Positions 8,443 through 15,758 of a stretch of DNA of 36,046 nucleotides are shown one piece after another (within the stretch, counting starts at the first letter, position 1; every line of letters starts with the position of its first letter). The stretch is from Nitriliruptoria bacterium (GTDB taxonomy: Bacteria > Actinomycetota > Nitriliruptoria > Euzebyales > Egibacteraceae): the NCBI GenBank assembly GCA_003550425.1, contig PUKE01000239.1:1-36046 (forward strand). The letters run 5' to 3'. The notes below the pieces were generated by a model, which saw nothing but the letters and a program-made list of their open reading frames with translations, had not been told where the DNA came from and ran no database searches. The position numbers and the translations under genes are program-made.

Positions 8443-9777
8443 TCAGCCCACCAGGTCCGGCAGCACGGCGGTGGCGATCCCGAAGTAGATGAGCAGGCCG
8501 GTGGCGTCGACGAGCGTGGTGATGAGCGGTGCGCTGACCACGGCCGGGTCGATGCCGATCCGCTTGGCGACCATGGGCAGGAAGGCGCCGGCGAGCGTCG
8601 CCCAGACGCAGATCAGCAGCAGCGTCGAGGAGATGACGAGCCCGAACTGCGCGTCCTGGTACAGCGACACGGGCACGAAGGCCACCAGGGCGAGCATCAG
8701 GCCGAGCATCGCGCCCGCGGCCAGCTCCTTGCCGACCACGCGGGGCAGGTCGCGGAAGCGGACCTCCCCGACCGCCATGGCGCGGATGACCACGGTGGCC
8801 GCCTGCGATCCGGAGTTGCCACCGGTGTCGATCAGCAGGGGGATGAACAGGCCGAGGGTGACGACCGCCTCGAGGGTCTCCTCGAACTGGTCGAGGACGG
8901 TGACGGTCAGCGTGGCCGCGATGCCCAGCACCAGCAGCCAGGGGGCGCGCTTGCGCGCCAGGGCGAAGGGCCCGACCGCGAGGTAGGGACGCCCGAGCGG
9001 CTCGGCACCACCACCGCGGACGATGTCCTCGGTGCCCTCCTCCTCGAGGACCTCCATCGCGTCGTCGACGGTGATGATGCCCACCAGCCGGTCCTCGTGG
9101 TCGACGACCGGCAGCGCGATCAGGTCGGCCTCCTGGATCAGCCGGGCGGCCTGCTCGCGGTCCTCGTCGACGCGCACGCTGTGCACGTCGGGGGTCATGA
9201 TGTCGGCCAGGCGGGTGCCGCCCGCGTTGAGCACGAGGTCGCGGAGGCTGACGACGCCGAGCAGCCCGCGCTGGTCGTCGGTGACCGGCAGGAGGTAGAC
9301 CGTCTCGGCGTCGGCCCCGAGCCGTCGGATCTTGGCGAGGGCGTCGGCGACGGTCATCGAGGCGCGCAGGTTGACGTACTCCGGGGTCATCAGCCGTCCG
9401 GCCGAGTCCTCCGGGTAGCCCAGCAGCACCGCGGTCATGTGGCGCTCCTGGGGGCTCAAGCCCGCCTGGAGGCGGCGCGCGACCGTCGCGGGCACCTCGT
9501 CGAGCAGCTGGGCCCGGTCGTCGGGGCTCATCTCCTCGACGAGGTGCTGCACCTGATGGTCGCGCAGCCCCTCGAGCAGCTCCTGCTGCAGCCCCGGGTC
9601 GAGCGCCTCGAAGACCTCGAGCGCGCGCCCCTTGTCGAGCAGGCGGAAGGGCACGGCCCGCTCGGCCGGCGACAGGCGGGCGAGCTCGTCGGCGATGTCG
9701 AGCGTGCCGGTCTCCTCGAGCCATGAGCGCAGCTCGTCGAGGTCCTGGCTGCGGGTCAACTCTTCCAGCGAGCTCAT
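8443..9777 (-). CDS. mgtE: Magnesium transporter MgtE
   Basis: Mg2+-gated Mg2+ channel of the inner membrane. 444 residues. Domain order as in the family: the cytoplasmic MgtE N-domain (about 1-125, ending near SPQERHMTAVLLGYPEDSAGRLMTPEY), two CBS domains (about 130-250, with DVHSVRVDEDREQAARLI and LVGIITVDDAMEVL), then five membrane helices with the pore signature LLIDTGGNSGSQAAT. ATG 9777 lies 9 nt after GGAG and is preferred to an in-frame GTG at 9783, which is too close to that site. A TAGCAT at 9822-9817 could be the -10. I saw no M-box-like Mg2+ riboswitch in the 135 bp upstream. Convergent with the small gene ending at 8415. Confidence 0.96.
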   Translation of the reverse strand: MSSLEELTRSQDLDELRSWLEETGTLDIADELARLSPAERAVPFRLLDKGRALEVFEALDPGLQQELLEGLRDHQVQHLVEEMSPDDRAQLLDEVPATVARRLQAGLSPQERHMTAVLLGYPEDSAGRLMTPEYVNLRASMTVADALAKIRRLGADAETVYLLPVTDDQRGLLGVVSLRDLVLNAGGTRLADIMTPDVHSVRVDEDREQAARLIQEADLIALPVVDHEDRLVGIITVDDAMEVLEEEGTEDIVRGGGAEPLGRPYLAVGPFALARKRAPWLLVLGIAATLTVTVLDQFEETLEAVVTLGLFIPLLIDTGGNSGSQAATVVIRAMAVGEVRFRDLPRVVGKELAAGAMLGLMLALVAFVPVSLYQDAQFGLVISSTLLLICVWATLAGAFLPMVAKRIGIDPAVVSAPLITTLVDATGLLIYFGIATAVLPDLVG

Positions 9778-9912
9778 GGGCACCGGCTCCGCGGGCGGCG
9801 ACCGTCGGACGCGCTCATGCTAGGCCCACGCCGCTCCCACGCAGCGCCGGCAACGACGACCGAGCGGTCAGGAGCCGTCATGTCGCCTCGGGGGCTGACC
9901 GCCGCCACGCGG

Positions 9913-10044
9913 TCACTCGCAGCACTTGCCGACCCAGCCGCAGCCGTCGCAGCGGCCGTGCGCGCCCTCGGGTCGCAGCACCGCGGAGAAGCAGGCGGGG
10001 CACAGCTCGCCCGCCTGGTTGCCACACGCTGGGGTGTCCGCCAT
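9913..10044 (-). CDS. Cysteine-rich 43-residue protein, probable zinc ribbon
   Basis: A short frame with all the marks of a real gene: ATG at 10044, GAGGAG centred about 8 nt upstream, and a composition unlike a chance frame. Seven of 43 residues are cysteine: C7, C15, C18, C32, C35, C41 and C42. The CPAC and CDGC pairs, with a Gly-rich turn and GWVGKCCE end, look like a treble-clef or zinc-ribbon knuckle pair binding one or two zinc ions. It has no signal peptide. It lies on the same strand as mgtE, 135 bp upstream, and downstream of the rpf terminator, so it may start its own transcript. The function is unknown. A frame on the other strand (9817-10185) has no ribosome binding site and low-complexity Arg/Ala content, so this call is preferred. 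Confidence 0.7.
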   Translation of the reverse strand: MADTPACGNQAGELCPACFSAVLRPEGAHGRCDGCGWVGKCCE

Positions 10045-10157
10045 CGTCGTCTCCTCTGCGTCGCCTGGGCACCTCGAGCCGAGGGGTGGTCCGCCGGGGA
10101 GGATAGGCAGGGTGGCGTCGGCTGCCGCGCAGGCGCGGACGCGCCCGCCCCGCGCCG

Positions 10158-10209
10158 CCGCAGGCGGGAGGGGCCGGGCGCCTGATGGCGCCCGGCCCCT
10201 CCCGCCTGC
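10158..10209 (-). terminator. Perfect 24-bp hairpin terminator after the rpf gene
   Basis: Positions 10158-10181 and 10186-10209 are exact inverse complements with a 4-nt loop (TGAT). The structure begins 21 nt past the rpf stop codon. No U-tract follows. It is the strongest stem in the window and should end rpf transcription; the upstream side of the Cys-rich gene begins just beyond it. Confidence 0.85.
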
Positions 10210-10230
10210 GATCGATCGGCCCGCGAGGCG

Positions 10231-10977
10231 CTAGCGCAGGCCCAGCGCGCGGGAGCACGCGGGCCAGGCGCCCCAGCCCTGGCTGGCCAGCACGTTCTCG
10301 GCGATGGCGATCTGCTGGGCGCGCGAGGCCTGGTGGGCGTTCGGCGCGTACTGCTGACCGCCGTGCGCCGCCCAGGTCTGCGGGTGGAACTGCAGGCCGC
10401 CGTAGTAGCCGTTGCCGGTGTTGATCGACCAGTCGCCGTTCGACTCGCACTGGGCCAGACGGTCCCAGGTGCTGCCGGCGACCGCACCACTGGGCTCCGG
10501 CTCGGGTGCCGGCTCCGGCTCGGGCTCGGGCTCGGGCGCCGGCTCAGGCTCCGGCTCAGGCTCCGGCTCAGGCTCCGGCTCCGGCTCCGGCTCCGGCTCG
10601 GGCTCGGGCTCCGGCTCGGGCTCGGGCTCGGGCTCGGGCGCCGGCCGGGGCTCTGCCTGTGGCTGTGCCGCCGCGACCTGCCGCTGGTCCTCGGGCGGGA
10701 TGAGGAGCACCTGACCCGGCAGGATCAGGTTGGGGTCGTCGAGCTTGGAGTTGACGTCGAAGAGGAGCTCCCACGTGGTGTCGAAGCTCTCCGCGATGGC
10801 GCTGAGCGTGTCGCCGCGCTCGACGGTGTGCTCCTCGGCGTCCTCGAGCTCCAGGTCCTCGGCGAAGGCGGGCGCGCCGACCAGCGCGCCGGCCAGGACG
10901 ACCCCGGCGATGGCCATCGGGGCGGCCTGGACGTGACGCTGACGTCCACGCGCCCCCTGCCGGTGAGGCAAGTCCAT
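10231..10977 (-). CDS. Secreted LysM - Glu/Pro repeat - Rpf transglycosylase
   Basis: Resuscitation-promoting-factor-like muralytic enzyme acting on peptidoglycan outside the cell. 248 residues: a signal peptide (basic n-region, hydrophobic stretch from about 21, cleavage near APAFAED at about 40), one LysM domain (about 49-94, [16 protein letters not shown] through [10 protein letters not shown]), a linker made almost only of Glu-Pro dipeptides (about 110-162), then the Rpf domain (about 168-248) with the catalytic glutamate in AQCESNGDW and the motifs [14 protein letters not shown] and [12 protein letters not shown] 10977 has GGAG 6 nt upstream. The LysM would anchor it to the wall while the stiff acidic EP linker spaces the catalytic domain. 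A lysozyme-like role in growth or exit from dormancy is inferred from the family. Confidence 0.93.
   Translation of the reverse strand: MDLPHRQGARGRQRHVQAAPMAIAGVVLAGALVGAPAFAEDLELEDAEEHTVERGDTLSAIAESFDTTWELLFDVNSKLDDPNLILPGQVLLIPPEDQRQVAAAQPQAEPRPAPEPEPEPEPEPEPEPEPEPEPEPEPEPEPEPEPAPEPEPEPEPAPEPEPSGAVAGSTWDRLAQCESNGDWSINTGNGYYGGLQFHPQTWAAHGGQQYAPNAHQASRAQQIAIAENVLASQGWGAWPACSRALGLR
10493..10643. repeat. Hexamer-based (Glu-Pro)n coding repeat
   Basis: About 150 bp of alternating GGCTCC / GGCTCG / GGCTCA hexamers (plus strand), encoding roughly 25 Glu-Pro dipeptides with a few Ala-Pro interruptions in the Rpf protein. Such DNA is prone to slippage in steps of 6 bp, which would change linker length without breaking the frame. 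Confidence 0.9.
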
Positions 10978-11071
10978 GCTGGCTCCGTTCGTCGTTGGGA
11001 GACGGGCCGCGCTGCTCGTCGCTCGCCGCTGCGGGCCCGTCGCGGTGCGGACCCCTCATGGATCCCGCTAC

Positions 11072-11088
11072 CGTGAGACGGCGTCACG
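11072..11088. promoter_or_regulatory. Short palindrome between rpf and the ABA4-like gene
   Basis: CGTGA (11072-11076), seven bases, then TCACG (11084-11088). It lies in the 198-bp divergent region, about 95 bp upstream of the rpf start and 90 bp upstream of the ABA4-like start. It resembles the half sites of CRP/FNR-family regulators, but the 7-base spacing is one longer than the canonical 6. Confidence 0.25.
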
Positions 11089-11175
11089 CTACGCGGCCCC
11101 CCGCAGCCCGCCGCGGGGCCGGCCCTGCCCGTGCGGGCAGGGATCAGCCGATCGGACAGGGCGAGGAGCCAGGCG

Positions 11176-11619
11176 ATGCGACCCTCCCTCGCGCGGCTCT
11201 ATCAGGTGGTCACGAGCAGCACCGCGCCGGTCTGGCTCGCGCTCATCCTCGCCCCTCGCTCGCGCCTGGCGCGGCGGCTGGCCGCCGTCGCGCCCGCCCT
11301 CGCCGCGGGCCTCGGCGCGGTCTACGGCGGACTGCTGGTGGCCTCCAGCCGAGATGGCGAGCGCGTCGACTTTCGCAGTGCTGACAGCGTTCGCGCCGGA
11401 CTCGCCAGTGGCCCGGGGTTCGTGGCCGGCTGGACGCACATGGTGGCGCTCGACCTCGTCGCCGGGCGCTGGATCTGGGAGACGGGGCTCACCGAGGGAC
11501 GCTCCACGCGCGTCGCGCTGCTGCTCACCTGGTTCACCGGGCCGCTCGGCGTGCTGTGGTTCGCCGCGCAGCGACGCCTGCGGCCGCGCCCATCGACATC
11601 GGCGCGGCCGACTGGCTGA
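11176..11619 (+). CDS. ABA4-like membrane protein (DUF4281 type)
   Basis: 147-residue predicted inner-membrane protein with about four helices: one near 12-25 (TSSTAPVWLALILAP), one near 33-55, one near 83-100, and one near 115-130. The stretch GFVAGWTHMVALDLVAGRWIWETG followed by LLLTWFTGPLGVLWF matches my recollection of the ABA4-like/DUF4281 family, named after the plant ABA4 protein needed for neoxanthin formation. Bacterial members have no established function. ATG 11176 follows GAGGAG; the frame is open from 11131 without a better site. Divergent from rpf; no carotenoid genes are nearby to support a pigment role. Confidence 0.75.
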   Translation: MRPSLARLYQVVTSSTAPVWLALILAPRSRLARRLAAVAPALAAGLGAVYGGLLVASSRDGERVDFRSADSVRAGLASGPGFVAGWTHMVALDLVAGRWIWETGLTEGRSTRVALLLTWFTGPLGVLWFAAQRRLRPRPSTSARPTG

Positions 11620-11628
11620 TCGGCCAAG

Positions 11629-13194
11629 TCAGGAACCTCGTCCCTCTGGCTCCACGGTGACGCTGACGCGGTGCCAACCGGTCGCCCCATCGGGGCGCGG
11701 GTCGCTGCGCTCGCCGGTCTGCGGCTCGCCGTCGCCGCCGATGACCCGCGCCTCGAGGGTGTGCGAGCCGGGCTCCGCGGGCCACCGCAGGTGCCATTGG
11801 CGCCATGACGCTGGGCCCAGGGCCTGACCCAACTGCGCCTCCTGCCAGTCGCCGCCGTCGATGCGGACCTCGACTGCATCGACGCCCTCCACGGGCGCCC
11901 AGGCGACGCCGGCGATCGCCTGCTCCCCGGCAGCGAGCGACTGCCCCGCTCGCGGGACGTCGATGCGCGCCGATCGTCGGATCGGGGCCTCCTTGGCCCA
12001 GCCGCGCGGCACCCAGTAGGCGTCGTAGTCCCAGGTGGTCAGCTCGATCTCGGCCAGCCACTTCGTGGCAGACACGTACCCGTAGAGGCCCGCGACCACG
12101 AGCCGGGCCGGGAAGCCGTGCCGCGCCGGCAGCGCCTCGCCGTTCATGCCGATCGCCACCAGCGCCTCGCGGCCGTCCAGCGCGGCCAGCGGGAAGCCGG
12201 CGTCCCAGCCGTCGGTCGCCCGCCCCACGACCTGCTCGGCGCCCGGCAGCGGTCCGGCGCGCTCCAGCAGGTCCGCGAGGGGCACCCCGGTCCAGCGGGC
12301 GGTGCCCACGAGGTCGCCGCCGACCTCGTTGGACACGCAGGCCAGCGTCACGTCGGCCTCGCGCTGCGGCATCGCGAGCAGCTGCTCGTAGGTGATCGTC
12401 AAGGGCTGCTCCACCAGGCCGTGGATCCGCAGGACCCAGCCGTCGGCGTCCACGCGGGGCACGGTCACGGCCGTGTCGATGCGATAGAAGTCGTCGTTGG
12501 GGGTGAGGACCGGCGACAGGCCGTCCAGGCCACCGCGCACCTCGCGCGGCACGGGCCCGGCGGCGCGCGCTGGCTCGGGCAGCGCCACGTCCTGCGGCTC
12601 CAGCGCCAGCACGCGGCGCGCCCCCAGCCAGCGGCCCCCGGCGGTGGCGAGCACCGCCACCGCACCGAGGGCGGCCATGCCCTGCAGGAGCCGACGACGC
12701 TCCGCCGCCTGCCCGGGATCGGCGGGCGCGGCCCGGGAGGGCACCGCTCGGGGCACCACCGCGGAGCCGAGCGCGACGAGCCGCAGCAGCGCACCGGTGA
12801 CCAGTCCCGCGGGGATGACTGGCAGCGCGGCGAGCTGCTCGCCGGTGCTCAACGCCGGCCCGGCGCCAAGCGCAGCCGCCGAGGCGACCAGGGCCGAGGC
12901 CAGCCCCCAGCGCCCGCGAGCGAGGGCCCCCAGCCCACCGCCGAGGGCCAGCACCACCACGATGACCGCGGTCACCGTCAGCGGGCGCGCCGCAGCCCCG
13001 AGGGCGTCGATCGTGGCCGTGGCCAGACCGCCGGGCGCCAGCACGATGAGGGTCTCGGCGAGCGCCTCCACCGGCGAGCGCACGCCCAGCGCGCCGGCGG
13101 CCAGCTCCGAGGTGCCCAGACCGGCCGCGGTCGCCCCTGCCCCCAGCAGCGCCGCCGTCGGCGCCGGTGGAGGTCCCCTGTGCTCCAGATCCAC
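11629..13194 (-). CDS. Membrane-anchored molybdopterin oxidoreductase, sulfite oxidase family
   Basis: About 521 residues. The first ~170 residues hold several hydrophobic segments (for example TAVIVVVLALGGGLGALA) and another follows the RRRLLQGMAALGAVAVLA stretch near 165-185, so the enzyme is probably held in the membrane with its catalytic part outside. The catalytic domain begins near 230 (LTPNDDFYRIDTAVTVP), with the molybdenum-ligand cysteine in TLACVSNEVGGD (about residue 286) and conserved GLYGYVSATKWL. A C-terminal dimerisation domain (about 410-515, AGVAWAPVEGVDAVEVRIDGG) follows. Probable activity: sulfite or S-oxide redox chemistry; the substrate is not known. Start is uncertain: GTG 13194 is used, GTG 13203 is close, and GTG 13272 lacks a binding site. 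No molybdenum-cofactor genes are nearby. Divergent from ppk. Confidence 0.85.
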   Translation of the reverse strand: MDLEHRGPPPAPTAALLGAGATAAGLGTSELAAGALGVRSPVEALAETLIVLAPGGLATATIDALGAAARPLTVTAVIVVVLALGGGLGALARGRWGLASALVASAAALGAGPALSTGEQLAALPVIPAGLVTGALLRLVALGSAVVPRAVPSRAAPADPGQAAERRRLLQGMAALGAVAVLATAGGRWLGARRVLALEPQDVALPEPARAAGPVPREVRGGLDGLSPVLTPNDDFYRIDTAVTVPRVDADGWVLRIHGLVEQPLTITYEQLLAMPQREADVTLACVSNEVGGDLVGTARWTGVPLADLLERAGPLPGAEQVVGRATDGWDAGFPLAALDGREALVAIGMNGEALPARHGFPARLVVAGLYGYVSATKWLAEIELTTWDYDAYWVPRGWAKEAPIRRSARIDVPRAGQSLAAGEQAIAGVAWAPVEGVDAVEVRIDGGDWQEAQLGQALGPASWRQWHLRWPAEPGSHTLEARVIGGDGEPQTGERSDPRPDGATGWHRVSVTVEPEGRGS

Positions 13195-13295
13195 GGGGCT
13201 CACCCTACCCCGCAGGACCAGCCTCACCCGCAGCGCCCGATCGCCATCGGCCTGCCCCGCAGCCGCAGGCACTAGGCGCGCTGACCGGCGCCCTG

Positions 13296-13301
13296 TACGA
13301 T
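13296..13301 (+). promoter_or_regulatory. Candidate -10 element of ppk (TACGAT)
   Basis: TACGAT, a TAnnnT-type -10, ends 12 nt before the chosen ppk ATG, with no clear -35. If used, the ppk message would be nearly leaderless, which would fit the lack of a good ribosome binding site there. The same hexamer precedes blaI. Confidence 0.3.
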
Positions 13302-13313
13302 GCGGTGTCCATC

Positions 13314-15476
13314 ATGTCCGACGCCATGACGCACCACCAGGCCCAGACGGGCGCCCGGGGCACCGCCACCGGGAGGACGAGCCTGCGCCCGGTGCCCGAC
13401 CTCGACGATCCCGCGCTGTACGTCAACCGCGAGCTGTCATGGCTCGAGTTCAACCGGCGGGTCCTGGCCCAGGCCACCGACTCGACGGTCCCGCTCCTCG
13501 AGCGCTTGCGCTTCGTGGCGATCTTCGCGAGCAACCTCGACGAGTTCTTCATGGTGCGCGTGGCCGGGCTGAAGCAGCGGCATGAGGCCGGCTCGACCCG
13601 GCAGGCCATCGATGGCATGACGCCCGGCGAGCAGCTCGAGGCGATCTCGCGCCGCCTGCGGCCCCTGGTGACCACCGCCACCGAGGTCTTGCACGACCAG
13701 CTGCTGCCGCTGCTGGCGCGCGAGGGGATCGCGGTGCGCTCGGCCTCGGACCTCGACGCGGCCGAGGACGCGGCGCTCACGCGCGAGTTCGACGAGGAGA
13801 TCTTCCCGGTGCTCACCCCCTTGGCGGTGGACCCCGGGCACCCCTTCCCCTACATCTCGAACCTGTCGCTGTCGCTCGCGGTCACGATCCGCAACCCCGA
13901 CACGGGGCAGCGGCGCTTCGCACGCGTGAAGGTGCCGAGCGTCCTGCCCCGCTTCGTGGCGCTGCCCGACGGCTGCTCCTTCGTGCCGCTCGAGGAGGTC
14001 ATCGAGTCGCGACTCGACCGGCTCTTCCCCGGCATGGAGGTCCTCGAGGCCCACGCCTTCCGCGTGACGCGCAACAGCGACATGGATCTCGAGGAGGAGG
14101 AGGCCGAGGACCTCCTGATGGCCGTCGAGGAGACGCTGCGTCGGCGCCGCTTCGGCGCGGTGGTGCGGCTGGAGGTCGCCTCCTCCATGCCCCAGCGCGT
14201 GCGTCGCACCCTGGCCGACGAGCTGGACGTCACCGACGACGACGTGTACCGGTCCGAGGGGCTGCTGGGCCTCCACGACCTGTCCGAGCTGGCGGACCTG
14301 GACCGACCCGACCTGAAGTGGGAGCCCTTCGAGCCGGCCACCCCGCCGGTGTTCGCCAACGCCGAGCGCAACGAGGACATGTTCGCGGCGATCCGCCACG
14401 GCGACGTCCTCGTGCATCACCCCTACGACAGCTTCGAGGGGTCGGTGCAGCGGTTCATCACCGCCGCCGCCGACGACCCCGACGTGCTGGCCATCAAGCA
14501 GACCCTGTACCGCACCTCGGGGGACTCGCCGGTGGTGCATGCCCTCATCCGCGCCGCCGAGGCCGGCAAGGGGGTCGTGGCGCTCATCGAGCTCAAGGCG
14601 CGCTTCGACGAGGAGGCCAACATCAACTGGGCGCGCCGGCTGGAGCGCACCGGCGTCCACGTGGTGTACGGCCTCGTCGGGCTCAAGACCCACACCAAGA
14701 CCTCGCTGGTGGTGCGCCGCGATCCCGACGGGATCCGCCGCTACGCCCACATCGGCACCGGCAACTACAACCCGAAGACCGCCAAGCTCTACACCGACCT
14801 CGGCCTGTTCACCTGCGACGGCGAGATCGGGGCGGACCTCACCGACCTGTTCAACGTGCTGACCGGCTACGCCCGGCGCGTGGGCTATCGCGAGCTGATG
14901 GTCGCGCCGACGACGCTGCGCGAGGGCATCCGCGAGCGGATCCAGCGCGAGATCGATGCGGAGGCCAGCGGGGAGCGTCGCGGGCTGATCCGGCTCAAGG
15001 TGAACAGCCTCATCGATCGCGAGCTCATCCAGGACCTGTACCGCGCGTCCGCGGCCGGGGTGCGCTGCGAGCTGCTCGTGCGCGGCATCTGCGGGCTCCG
15101 CCCCGAGGTCCCCGACGTGAGCGACCGCATCCGGGTCATCTCGGTGGTGGGGCGCCTGCTCGAGCACAGCCGCATCTGGCAGTTCGGGCCCGAGGAGGTC
15201 TGGATCGGCTCGGCCGACTGGATGGAGCGCAACCTGGACCGGCGGGTCGAGGCGATGACCCCCGTCAAGGACCCGGGGCTGCGCGACGAGCTGATCTGGG
15301 TGCTCGACCTCATGCTGGCCGACAACGTCCAGGCCTGGCGCCTGGCCGCCGACGGCTCCTGGGCGCAGCGCTTCCCCGGCGACGGCGAGGCGCCCATCGA
15401 CAGCCAGCACCTGCTCATGGCGCGTGCCCGCGCCTTGGCCGAGGGCCGCCCCGACCCGGCTGACGGCCTGCCGTAG
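13314..15476 (+). CDS. ppk: Polyphosphate kinase, Ppk1 family
   Basis: Reversible transfer of the ATP gamma-phosphate to inorganic polyphosphate. 720 residues, usual for the family. Order seen: the N-terminal domain from YVNRELSWLEFNRRVLAQA (about 37-53) and RLRFVAIFASNLDEFFMVR, a head domain, and two phospholipase-D-like catalytic domains. The autophosphorylated histidine is H460 in GLKTHTKTS and the second active-site histidine is H479 in YAHIGTGNYNPKTA; MLLARFDEEAN-type sequence (ELKARFDEEANINWARRLE) and the C-terminal SRIWQFGPEEVWIGSADWMERNLDRRVE are also present. The start at 13314 is chosen from the alignment-like N-terminus; ATG 13326 is an alternative, and neither has a good ribosome binding site. 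No ppx or phosphate-transport gene is beside it. Confidence 0.95.
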   Translation: MSDAMTHHQAQTGARGTATGRTSLRPVPDLDDPALYVNRELSWLEFNRRVLAQATDSTVPLLERLRFVAIFASNLDEFFMVRVAGLKQRHEAGSTRQAIDGMTPGEQLEAISRRLRPLVTTATEVLHDQLLPLLAREGIAVRSASDLDAAEDAALTREFDEEIFPVLTPLAVDPGHPFPYISNLSLSLAVTIRNPDTGQRRFARVKVPSVLPRFVALPDGCSFVPLEEVIESRLDRLFPGMEVLEAHAFRVTRNSDMDLEEEEAEDLLMAVEETLRRRRFGAVVRLEVASSMPQRVRRTLADELDVTDDDVYRSEGLLGLHDLSELADLDRPDLKWEPFEPATPPVFANAERNEDMFAAIRHGDVLVHHPYDSFEGSVQRFITAAADDPDVLAIKQTLYRTSGDSPVVHALIRAAEAGKGVVALIELKARFDEEANINWARRLERTGVHVVYGLVGLKTHTKTSLVVRRDPDGIRRYAHIGTGNYNPKTAKLYTDLGLFTCDGEIGADLTDLFNVLTGYARRVGYRELMVAPTTLREGIRERIQREIDAEASGERRGLIRLKVNSLIDRELIQDLYRASAAGVRCELLVRGICGLRPEVPDVSDRIRVISVVGRLLEHSRIWQFGPEEVWIGSADWMERNLDRRVEAMTPVKDPGLRDELIWVLDLMLADNVQAWRLAADGSWAQRFPGDGEAPIDSQHLLMARARALAEGRPDPADGLP

Positions 15477-15500
15477 CCCCCGGACGCCCGAGCGCCAGCC

Positions 15501-15572
15501 GGGCTCCCCGGCGATCGGCCGGCCGGGCTCCCGGGTGATCGGTCCGCCAGGCTCCCGGGCGATCGCGCCGCC
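15501..15572. repeat. 24-bp tandem repeat, 3 copies, downstream of ppk
   Basis: Units at 15501-15524, 15525-15548 and 15549-15572, each of the form GGCTCCCGG-yGATCG followed by a C/G-rich tail; units differ at a few positions. GATCG recurs every 24 bp, and CGATCG is complete in units 1 and 3. The array starts 24 bp after the ppk stop codon and lies within the 282-bp gap before the ABC exporter. The rest of that gap shows no gene; a TACGGT at 15658-15663 might be a -10 for the exporter. Confidence 0.85.
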
Positions 15573-15758
15573 GCGGGCCGCACGGATCTGAGGCAGCCCC
15601 CAGCGAAGGTGAGGCAGGCCGAGGCGCCTGGGCGTGGGGATCCGACGGCCCGCCGGGTACGGTCGGGGGCTGGCGTGCAGCCGTGTGGCTGCGCCCCCGA
15701 TGATCGGTCTCCCCGGCGCCCCTCGCGGTCGCGCCGGCTCGACGGCAGGAGCAGGCAG

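Noticed and set aside
9778-9912. Mg2+ sensing M-box RNA upstream of mgtE
   Set aside because: The 135-bp region shows no recognisable M-box core, and the likely transcript leader is only about 35 nt.
9817-10185. 122-codon plus-strand frame over the Cys-rich gene and the terminator
   Set aside because: No binding site; Arg/Ala-rich translation runs through the perfect hairpin; the minus-strand Cys-rich frame is better supported.
10978-11175. ydaO-type c-di-AMP riboswitch upstream of rpf, known from other actinobacteria
   Set aside because: Could not find the conserved core elements in the leader on the rpf strand.
13195-13272. Longer start (GTG 13272) for the molybdopterin oxidoreductase
   Set aside because: Immediately preceded by a TAG, with no binding site, and reaching towards the ppk promoter.
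15501-15572. Possible attachment site or mobile-element end
   Set aside because: No integrase or transposase in the window and no flanking target duplication; only a short tandem repeat.
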